A stretch of 6,287 nucleotides of DNA from Flavobacteriales bacterium UBA4585 (GTDB lineage Bacteria > Bacteroidota > Bacteroidia > Flavobacteriales > Schleiferiaceae), in contig CATAQZ010000190.1 of assembly GCA_949487015.1 (NCBI GenBank), forward strand, positions 1-6,287, given 5' to 3'. The position numbers were made by a program, and so were the translations under genes. Of this stretch, positions 1 through 6,287 are shown piece by piece; the stretch's first letter is position 1, and each line of letters opens with the position of its first letter. The notes under the pieces are model-generated. The model saw only the letters and a list, made by a program, of their open reading frames with translations, had not been told where the DNA came from and ran no database searches.

Positions 1-1427
1 AGTCCCCCATAAAGCAAGAGCACTGAAGCGGTAGTTCCTTCCATAGCCGCCCAAAAAATCTTCTGAATCTTTGGCGCATCATGACGCCCACCAGAAGTAA
101 GCGTATCAACCACCATTGAGCCGCTGTCAGAGCTCGTAACAAAGAAGCTAGTGGTAAGTAGTATGGCTAGGCCAGAGGATATGCTAACTAAGGGGTACCT
201 TTCTAATAATTTAAATATGGCAGTAGCGACGTTTTCATTCACTGCAGCGGTAATGCCGTGATCTCCAAGCAGTTCAAAGTACAGTGCACTACCTCCGAAA
301 ATACTCATCCATAAGAAGGTCAAAAGAGAGGGAACAAGGACCACGCCTAAAATAAATTCAGTGATAGTGCGGCCTTTCGATACGCGTGCAATGAATATCC
401 CTACAAACGGTGACCACGCGATCCACCAAGCGTAGTAGAATACGGTCCAAACATTTTGCCAGTTTGAATCATCTTTAACCCCAACAAAAGATTCGGTCCA
501 TAGACCAATTTTGAAGAAGTTATCGATGTAGTATCCTAGATTCTGTACGAAGCTGTCCATTAGAAAAGCTGTAGGTCCGATGGCAAGAACAAACACCAGT
601 AATACCATAGCTAAGCCCATATTGACTTCGCTTAGTCTTCGAATGCCCTTATCTAATCCAGCAAGCAAAGAAAGGGTAGCAAGGGCGGTAATGACGGCGA
701 TAATGATCATTTGCGCTTGTCGCGAATAGCCGATTCCGAAAAGGTATTCTATACCAGCATTTACCTGTTGCGCCCCTAATCCCAATGAGGTGGCGAGACC
801 TACAACGGTGGCGATAACAGAAATGATATCAATTAAGTCCCCCCAGCGTCCGTAAATTTTATCTCCTAGTAACGGATAGAAAATACTGCGAATCGTGAGG
901 GGTAGTTTGAGATTGAACGTGAAAAAAGCGAGGGCCAATCCTACGGTTGCGTAGATGCTCCACGCTTGAATACCATAGTGGTAGAATGTAATACCCATGG
1001 CGCTTCTCGCCGCGGCGATAGTATCTGTATTGTCGACAAACGGATTGTCGTTAAAGTGGTAAATAGGTTCAGCGACCCCGTAAAATAAGAGTCCTATCCC
1101 TAGGCCTGCAGAGAACAGCATTGAAAACCAAGAGATACGGGAGAAATCTGGAATCGCATCAACTCCCCCAAGTCTGATCTTCCCAAATTTTGAAAAGGCT
1201 AGATAGATCAAGAAAAACATGAGAAGATTAGCGAGCAAGATGAAGAACCATCCCGCGGCATCACTAATACTAGCCTGCACAGTTCGAAAAAGTTCCTCTA
1301 CAGGCTCTCCGATGATAATGGTCGTGCTAATCAACGAGAGTAGCACGATCAATGAACCGAAGAACACTGGCGGATTTATAGCTGCTCCGAACAACGTTTT
1401 CTTATCACTTCTTACAGGTTCACTCAT
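1..1427 (-). CDS. BCCT-family (betaine/carnitine/choline) transporter, 3' end cut by window
   Basis: This is an inner-membrane secondary transporter of the LeuT fold. The family carries quaternary-ammonium and other zwitterionic solutes, often as osmoprotectants. I translated it by hand from ATG at 1427; 475 codons stay open to the window edge, so the C-terminus is missing. Visible family marks are the glycine-rich unwound helix FSAGLGIGLLFYGVAEP (residues 105-121), HYGIQAWSIY (150-159), the tryptophan box VWTVFYYAWWIAWSPF (326-341) and VTSSDSGSMVVDTLTSGG (430-447). T431 and S432 align with the BetP sodium-site residues T467/S468 as I recall them, and the GxGIG helix is of the sodium-coupled type, so sodium symport is inferred. 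Two box aromatics are Tyr where BetP has Trp (Y151, Y332). Many hydrophobic segments are present. The start follows an A-rich stretch with no Shine-Dalgarno. It lies 78 nt downstream of the susD-like stop, on the same strand. The family call is very secure; the substrate is unknown. Confidence 0.97.
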   Translation of the reverse strand, partial: MSEPVRSDKKTLFGAAINPPVFFGSLIVLLSLISTTIIIGEPVEELFRTVQASISDAAGWFFILLANLLMFFLIYLAFSKFGKIRLGGVDAIPDFSRISWFSMLFSAGLGIGLLFYGVAEPIYHFNDNPFVDNTDTIAAARSAMGITFYHYGIQAWSIYATVGLALAFFTFNLKLPLTIRSIFYPLLGDKIYGRWGDLIDIISVIATVVGLATSLGLGAQQVNAGIEYLFGIGYSRQAQMIIIAVITALATLSLLAGLDKGIRRLSEVNMGLAMVLLVFVLAIGPTAFLMDSFVQNLGYYIDNFFKIGLWTESFVGVKDDSNWQNVWTVFYYAWWIAWSPFVGIFIARVSKGRTITEFILGVVLVPSLLTFLWMSIFGGSALYFELLGDHGITAAVNENVATAIFKLLERYPLVSISSGLAILLTTSFFVTSSDSGSMVVDTLTSGGRHDAPKIQKIFWAAMEGTTASVLLLYGG

Positions 1428-1446
1428 TGATGATTTTTTAATAGTA

Positions 1447-1476
1447 AACCACGGTGCACCGAAGTACACCGTGGTT
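1447..1476 (-). terminator. 13-bp hairpin with cUUCGg tetraloop between the susD-like and BCCT genes
   Basis: Read on the minus strand, AACCACGGTGTAC, loop TTCG, then GTGCACCGTGGTT form a 13-bp stem with one G·U wobble (plus positions 1457/1466). It is closed by C-G around UUCG, the classic extra-stable tetraloop. On plus-strand RNA the same pair would be a C·A mismatch and the loop CGAA, so the structure is suited to minus-strand transcripts. It begins 29 nt after the end of the susD-like gene and ends 19 nt before the BCCT start. The following T tract is poor (T-A-C-T-A-T-T), so efficient intrinsic termination is uncertain. It may be a partial terminator that lowers BCCT expression, a 3' stabiliser of susCD mRNA, or a control element for BCCT translation. 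The hairpin itself is clear; its role is inferred. Confidence 0.55.
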
Positions 1477-1505
1477 CAATTACTTAAAACTTATGAATAA
1501 GGAAA

Positions 1506-3011
1506 TTACAGGTTAACTACCCACATTTTCGTGTTTTGAGTATTACCTCCCATTACACTAATGGCTTCGAGGTAGTTATCTGGATTCAAGCTAGCTTCAT
1601 TTCCAGGATATAGAAAACGCATTGGTAATGCATCACCGTTCGTATTTGAACACGGTGCAGAGATAAAGGGAAGATTTGCCCAATTGCCGCTTTCTTGCGT
1701 GTACCAGCGTCTTACCTCGAAATAGTTATCAAGTCCCGTAAAGAACATAGCCAGCCATTTCTGCTCGCGAATACTATTGATGCTGTTGTCATAACCTGCA
1801 CCAGAATTCGCAATATAATCTGCAAAATCAGTCCAACCAGTCATTGCGAAGTCCGCACCATAGTATTCCAAAGAAGCTTCAACAGCACTGGCATGGTGTG
1901 TCGCGGCATCGTCAGTAATCCAGCCATTGTGCGCTGCTTCTGCAAGTAAGAATTGTTGCTCTGCATAAGTCATAATGATACCTTCTGCCATTGTACCTGC
2001 TTGATCATGTCCAGGATAATTGTAGTACGCATAACCTAGACGTGAACCATTTTTATCACAGGAAGCACTAATTGCTGTACTTCCATTATCTGCGCCGTCA
2101 TAAGTAGCAGAGATAGAAGGATCTGCAAAAACAGTAGATGCATTGTTTGGACGCGCGTAAACGAACATTCTAGGATCATCTAAGCTGTCTAAAGCGGCAT
2201 GTGCATTAGTGCTAATAGCAACTGCATCGAAATCACCTTGCTTCAAAGGAACCAATGGGTATTCGTTAGGGAAGTTACCAGTATAGGTTAGTATACCATT
2301 GTCGGCGTTGCTTTCCATTAATGATTCGTTCGCTACAATTGCAGCAAATTCGGCACTTACATTTTGCTTCTCAGAGATATACATAAGCAGACGCAAGCGC
2401 ATAGCGTTGGCTAGCTTTTTCCATTTAGCTGCATCGCCGTTAAAAAGAATATCGCCTTGAATAGAACCACCGTTATCGAGCAATTGAACTGCCTCAGCTA
2501 ACTCTTCTAACAGTCCGTTTGTACCCGTAATGATTTCTTCCTGTGTATCATATGCCGGAAACCAATTCGCATCTGTTGAGCCAGTAATAGCCTCTGTATA
2601 CGGAATGTCTCCATAGGCTAGGGTTAGTGTTGAAAACACCCAGCTTTTCATCACCTTCGCCGCACCTTCCATCTGCGCATTACCAGCCTCTGCTGCTACG
2701 CGTTCGGCTTCAATAATATTACCGAGACTCGCATAGTTTTGATTCCACGTATTTGGGAACGCATTCCAGCTGTATTCGCCAATAACTGCGCGCAGTGTTT
2801 TAGCAGCAAGCTGAGAAGCAACATTTCCTAACAAATAGCTTTGAGTAACAGAGGTGTTTACGCTCGAGCGTACACCTTCTGTAAACAATACGCCAGCATC
2901 GACATTAGAGGGCTCGTTCGGGTTCTCATTAATAGATGATAATTTCTCGCAACTTTGAAAACTAAGACCCGCCATTGCGATGAGCGCGCCTACAAAAAAT
3001 GATTTTTTCAT
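1506..3011 (-). CDS. SusD/RagB-family outer-membrane lipoprotein (SusD-like)
   Basis: This is the surface ligand-binding lipoprotein that caps the SusC-like barrel and delivers substrate to it. From ATG at 3011 the protein is 501 aa and starts MKKSFFVGALIAMAGLSFQSC, a lipoprotein signal with the lipidated Cys at residue 21. The mature protein opens with NENPNEPSN, common in this family. Family marks, numbered on this form, are YGDIPYTEA (133-141), KWKKLANAMRLRLLMYIS (197-214), a helix around QFLLAEAA (353-360), INSIREQKWLAMFFTGLDNYFEVRRW (411-436) and MPMRFLYPGN-type LPMRFLYPGNEASLNPDNY near the end. These fit the SusD-like/RagB group (Pfam SusD-like_2 type), and the length is normal. Two further Cys (318, 454) could form a disulfide. 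An in-frame ATG at 3035 would add MQIFKTLT and overlap the susC-like gene by 14 nt. I prefer 3011, which leaves a compact signal peptide 10 nt after the susC-like stop. No enzyme lies beside it, so the substrate (glycan, peptide or other) is open. Confidence 0.95.
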   Translation of the reverse strand: MKKSFFVGALIAMAGLSFQSCEKLSSINENPNEPSNVDAGVLFTEGVRSSVNTSVTQSYLLGNVASQLAAKTLRAVIGEYSWNAFPNTWNQNYASLGNIIEAERVAAEAGNAQMEGAAKVMKSWVFSTLTLAYGDIPYTEAITGSTDANWFPAYDTQEEIITGTNGLLEELAEAVQLLDNGGSIQGDILFNGDAAKWKKLANAMRLRLLMYISEKQNVSAEFAAIVANESLMESNADNGILTYTGNFPNEYPLVPLKQGDFDAVAISTNAHAALDSLDDPRMFVYARPNNASTVFADPSISATYDGADNGSTAISASCDKNGSRLGYAYYNYPGHDQAGTMAEGIIMTYAEQQFLLAEAAHNGWITDDAATHHASAVEASLEYYGADFAMTGWTDFADYIANSGAGYDNSINSIREQKWLAMFFTGLDNYFEVRRWYTQESGNWANLPFISAPCSNTNGDALPMRFLYPGNEASLNPDNYLEAISVMGGNTQNTKMWVVNL

Positions 3012-3021
3012 TGTTAGAGTC

Positions 3022-6000
3022 TTAAAGATTTGCATTGATAGAGAATCCGAAGCTTCTTAGTGAAGGCATTGAGGTGCTCTCATACCCATTCACAAACAGT
3101 CCGTTTCTTATAGAATACGTCTCTGGATCAATGGTCGGTACCTTAGTGAATAAAAGAAGATTACGTCCAACAAAGCTTACAGTAAGGCCTTTTAGCCCTG
3201 TATTAGCGAGCTTTTCGGCAGGTACGGTATAAGCGATACTAAGTTGACGAAGTTTTAGATAAGAGGCATCAAATGTTGACGGCTCAATATTATCTCTACT
3301 CCAAACATTTCCGTAGTATTTGTAGTAGTAATCACGTATTGGTACTGATACTGTATTCGCTACTAAATTTCCACTAGCGTCATACATGACACCAGAACCA
3401 ACTACTCCACCAGCTTGATCGAGGTTGTACACTGGTTCACCATTACTGTCGTAAGTGACATCGTAGATTACACGACCGTCGATGGCATTCATGTCGAGAT
3501 GCGGATCGTCATCGTTTACAAGATTACCTGCTGTGTTATGCAAAGTATGTGAACGCGAATAAATCAAACCACCAATCTGTCCGTCAAATAGAATGTTCGC
3601 TTGCCAGTTACCTACTGAGAAACTGTTCATCCATCCAATACGCGCTTTTGGCTGGTACGAACCAATCGTACTTTTTTCTTCACTTACCATCGGTAAACCG
3701 TCCTGATGGATGATGTTACCCTCTGTATCACGCATAAAGGTTAACCCTTTCAGTTGACCTAGAAGCTCACCTTCTACAGCAACATATTCTAAGCCAACAG
3801 TTCCACCATCATTAGGGAACATGCTCGCTACGATAGGATAACCTCCGCTAACACCTTCAGGTAGCTCAATCACTACAGCGCGATTTGCACCAAGGTTGAT
3901 CCGTGAATTCCATGTCAGTTTATCGTTTTTAACAATGTCACCGAATAATTGAAGTTCAATACCCCTGTTACGAATGGCACCACCGTTTGCAAGTCTGCTT
4001 GTACGCCCAGTAGAAGTGGCCACAGGTAGGTAAATGATCTGATCTTGAGTAGTCATGTCATAAACCGCTAAATCCATACCAAAGCGTCCTTTAGCGAAGC
4101 GCGCGTCAATACCTAATTCGCTAGAATTAGTACGTTCTGGACGCAGATCAGGATTGGTTGCAAAAGTATTGATACCAAAGGCTGGATAGCCACCGAACAT
4201 TGCAGCTGGGCTGTAAGTGTTGTTTAATAAATAAGGATCTGTGTCTGAACCCACGGCAGCAACTGCAGCGCGAAGTTTCAAGAAACTGATTGAACCTAAA
4301 TCCGCCATTTCAGAAACAATCACCGAAGCGGAAGCCGCAGGGTAGAAGTAACTGCTATTGTCAGTAGGTAAGGTAGAAGACCAGTCATTACGAGCACTTA
4401 AGTCTAAATAGTATGTGCTTTTGTAAGCAAAAGAAGCCAAACCAAACAATGAGCGAATCGCCTTACGTGCATAACGGCTTTCAGTTTGCACGTTTGAGCG
4501 GTTATTCGTCAAGGTGAAAACACCTGGTTGAAGAAGCTGCGGATTATTCGCAATGAGCGATGAGCTCTGCTGCATCATAAGGTTTCCACCCAATTTAGCA
4601 TCGATGCGTAAATCTCTTTGCTCCATTGGTGCGGCATTGGCCCAAGACAAAAGTGCCTCCGTATTATTCTCACTAAAAGAAAGACGGTCTTCGCGGTAGC
4701 TACCAAAAAGTACTTTTTTCGTAGAAGTAGCTCTGCGGTACTGACGAATATCATTTTTCATATCCTGACCAGAACGCAGACGAATGTTCATACGATCATT
4801 GATGTGGTAGGTCGCATTGATGTCTCCTAAAAGACGTGATGCATTGAAGCTATTCGTGTTTTCATTAACGATAAGCCATGGATTATTTCCCCAAAGCTCT
4901 TCAACATAAGACTGCTGAACATTCTCTTGCCCCGGCTTCCAGTACTCACGTAAGTCATCTATAGGTGTGTTACGCGGCAACCATAGGAACGAATACATCA
5001 CGGAAGAACTTTCATCGTAACCTGCGTTTGGAACATTGTCTGAACTAGAGCCGACATACATCGCATTTGCTCTAAACTCTAAGCGGTTATTGAAAAGCTT
5101 TTTACCCATCGATGTTTGAAGCGTATTCCGATTCAAATCAGTGTTAGGAACGATACCGCGTCTGTTGAGCTGGGTTCCAGAAAATCTGAAATCTCCGTTT
5201 TCATCAGCGTGAGATATACTTACGTTATTGTTGGTACTTACTCCGGTTTGAAAGAAGTTGCGCATATTATCCGGCGCAGCCTCGAAAGGCACTGCTTCAC
5301 CGTTAGAGTTAAATACTTTTACAGGCTGGCCATTCGTACGTGGTCCCCAGTTCTCACCAAAAGCATCGTAGTAATCACCTGTGTAGGTGGCGCCATCGTT
5401 GTAGCTATATTTACCTCCACCACCATTACCAAACTGGTCTTGGAAGTTGGGTAATTTCAAAGGCGTTTCAAGCACAGTGTTTGAATTTACACTTACGCCC
5501 CAGCCTTTGCTGTTTTTCCCTGTCTTGGTAGTTACATAAATAACCCCATTTGCAGCACGCGAACCGTACAATGCGGCGGCAGCTGGTCCTTTCAACACTG
5601 AAATGTTTTCAATGTCGAAAGAGTTAATGATCTGCGCACCATTACCGAAGTCAATAGTAGAAGATCCATTAAGACCATCGCCTGGAGAAAATAAACCATT
5701 TGTGATCGGAACACCATTCACAATAAAGAGGGCTTGACTGTTTCCGTTCAAAGACGTTTGTCCACGAATGGTAACGTTTGAAGAGGCAGTTGGACCTGCC
5801 GAACCGCCAGTAACATAAACTCCGGCGAGCTTTCCGCTGAGGTTGTCAACGGCATTCGGCGCTGGCACTGAGGCAATATCTTTACTCTTCAGCCCTTGAA
5901 CGGCATAGCCTAAGGCACGCTCTTCACGAGATACCCCTAAGGCAGTAATGACTACTTCTTCTAGCTGGATCTCTGACGGAGTCAAAGTCACGTTTAAAAT

Positions 6001-6282
6001 GGATTTGCCCGAGACGTCAACGGTCTGCGTTTCAAAGCCGAAATAACTGAAGACCAATTTTGTTTGGCCGTCATACAATACAATGCTGTACTGGCCCATG
6101 GCATCAGTCAGCGTTCCTTCTTGACCGTTCAAAACAGTCACTGAAGCACCTATTACGGGGTCTCCAGAATTATCTGTTACGGCTCCAGTAATTTTTTGCT
6201 GAGCCCATCCAGATTGAGCGAACCCAATGAATAGAAAGAGAAATGCAATAAAATGTGAATAACGATTATGTCGTTTTCGCAT
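3022..6282 (-). CDS. SusC/RagA-family TonB-dependent outer-membrane transporter
   Basis: This 1086-aa outer-membrane barrel imports large ligands with energy from TonB-ExbBD, working with the SusD-like lipoprotein encoded next to it. A type I signal peptide runs MRKRHNRYSHF, a hydrophobic core, then GWA|QQ, with likely cleavage after A27. Residues 31-101 form a carboxypeptidase-regulatory-like beta-sandwich (ITGAVTDNSGDPVIGASV, then GTLTDAMGQYSI). EEVVITALG (108-116) is in the usual place for a TonB box. The plug spans about 134-255, with LSGKLAGVYV (148-157), the SusC signature GQTSLNGNSQALFIVNGVPI (174-193) and SVLKGPAAAALYGSRAANG (228-246). The rest is barrel, ending with YLKLRQLSIAYTVP (from 1008), GRNLLLF (1039-1045) and FGFSINANL. 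The last residue is Leu, not the more usual aromatic. There is no N-terminal STN domain, so an anti-sigma/ECF signalling role is unlikely. The gene is complete, with no frameshift. Only 5 nt upstream are visible, so its promoter is outside the window. The family call is very secure; the substrate is unknown. Confidence 0.97.
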   Translation of the reverse strand: MRKRHNRYSHFIAFLFLFIGFAQSGWAQQKITGAVTDNSGDPVIGASVTVLNGQEGTLTDAMGQYSIVLYDGQTKLVFSYFGFETQTVDVSGKSILNVTLTPSEIQLEEVVITALGVSREERALGYAVQGLKSKDIASVPAPNAVDNLSGKLAGVYVTGGSAGPTASSNVTIRGQTSLNGNSQALFIVNGVPITNGLFSPGDGLNGSSTIDFGNGAQIINSFDIENISVLKGPAAAALYGSRAANGVIYVTTKTGKNSKGWGVSVNSNTVLETPLKLPNFQDQFGNGGGGKYSYNDGATYTGDYYDAFGENWGPRTNGQPVKVFNSNGEAVPFEAAPDNMRNFFQTGVSTNNNVSISHADENGDFRFSGTQLNRRGIVPNTDLNRNTLQTSMGKKLFNNRLEFRANAMYVGSSSDNVPNAGYDESSSVMYSFLWLPRNTPIDDLREYWKPGQENVQQSYVEELWGNNPWLIVNENTNSFNASRLLGDINATYHINDRMNIRLRSGQDMKNDIRQYRRATSTKKVLFGSYREDRLSFSENNTEALLSWANAAPMEQRDLRIDAKLGGNLMMQQSSSLIANNPQLLQPGVFTLTNNRSNVQTESRYARKAIRSLFGLASFAYKSTYYLDLSARNDWSSTLPTDNSSYFYPAASASVIVSEMADLGSISFLKLRAAVAAVGSDTDPYLLNNTYSPAAMFGGYPAFGINTFATNPDLRPERTNSSELGIDARFAKGRFGMDLAVYDMTTQDQIIYLPVATSTGRTSRLANGGAIRNRGIELQLFGDIVKNDKLTWNSRINLGANRAVVIELPEGVSGGYPIVASMFPNDGGTVGLEYVAVEGELLGQLKGLTFMRDTEGNIIHQDGLPMVSEEKSTIGSYQPKARIGWMNSFSVGNWQANILFDGQIGGLIYSRSHTLHNTAGNLVNDDDPHLDMNAIDGRVIYDVTYDSNGEPVYNLDQAGGVVGSGVMYDASGNLVANTVSVPIRDYYYKYYGNVWSRDNIEPSTFDASYLKLRQLSIAYTVPAEKLANTGLKGLTVSFVGRNLLLFTKVPTIDPETYSIRNGLFVNGYESTSMPSLRSFGFSINANL

Positions 6283-6287
6283 AATTA

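Noticed and set aside
1219..1500. Plus-strand open frame of 93 codons across the BCCT start and the intergenic hairpin.
   Set aside because: It is antisense to the well-supported BCCT N-terminus, and its protein has no recognisable domain. It is best explained as a shadow frame.
1481..1505. Possible Bacteroidota -7 promoter element (TAAGTTTT on the minus strand, resembling TAnnTTTG) for the BCCT gene.
   Set aside because: The last base does not match and no TTTG -33 element is found at the right distance upstream, so I do not call a promoter.
2995..3011. A6-TCA-T6 symmetrical run directly after the susD-like ATG, considered as a phase-variation or hairpin element.
   Set aside because: The runs are only six bases and encode the expected Lys-Lys-Ser-Phe-Phe of a lipoprotein signal peptide. 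That is too short for a convincing slippage tract.
3022..3040. SusC-like protein ending in Leu rather than Phe or Tyr, considered as a sign of truncation.
   Set aside because: The final strand FGFSINANL has normal alternation and length for the family, and the stop sits at the usual spacing from the susD-like start. The protein looks complete.
4705..4718. Perfect 14-bp palindrome AAAAAGTACTTTTT.
   Set aside because: It lies within SusC-like barrel coding sequence (Lys-Lys-Val-Leu-Phe region) and follows from codon use. There is no promoter or operator context.
5116..5454. Plus-strand open frames of 112 and 63 codons inside the SusC-like gene, with similar ones at 3035-3232, 4618-4830 and 1695-1949.
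   Set aside because: All lie opposite strongly conserved SusC or SusD coding sequence and have no family features of their own.

Overview
The window looks like chromosomal DNA of a member of the Bacteroidota. It holds an adjacent SusC-like/SusD-like pair, the outer-membrane nutrient importer typical of that phylum. The SusD-like protein is a lipoprotein, and the gene starts are preceded by A/T-rich DNA with no Shine-Dalgarno sequence, as is usual there. Base composition is moderate (about 42-50% GC in the lines sampled by eye). A sodium-type BCCT carrier would fit a marine or saline habitat, but that is inference, and the sequence does not settle a genus.

All recognisable genes lie on the minus strand, so the transcriptional order runs from high to low coordinates. 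First comes a complete SusC/RagA-type TonB-dependent porin (6282 to 3022, 1086 aa). Next is a SusD/RagB-type lipoprotein (start at 3011, or 3035 if a longer form is used; stop at 1506). The susC stop and susD start are separated by 10 nt, or overlap by 14 nt with the longer start, so the two are almost certainly co-transcribed and translationally close. A 78-nt gap follows, containing a 13-bp hairpin with a UUCG loop. Last is the first 475 codons of a BCCT-family secondary transporter (1427 down to 1), whose C-terminus lies beyond the window edge. The region upstream of the SusC start is only 5 nt long here, so the operon promoter is not visible.

As a working model, the SusD-like lipoprotein captures a ligand at the cell surface and passes it to the SusC-like barrel, which imports it with TonB/ExbBD energy. 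The BCCT protein moves a quaternary-ammonium or related zwitterionic solute (betaine, choline, carnitine, ectoine or similar) across the inner membrane, probably with sodium. Whether the two steps serve the same substrate cannot be decided from this window. No hydrolase, regulator, sigma/anti-sigma pair or sensor is present to indicate the SusCD substrate. I see no RNA gene, CRISPR array, insertion sequence or other mobile element. The most noteworthy points are the SusCD-BCCT adjacency, tyrosine replacements in the BCCT tryptophan box, and the UUCG hairpin just upstream of the BCCT start. None of these amounts to a clearly new system.
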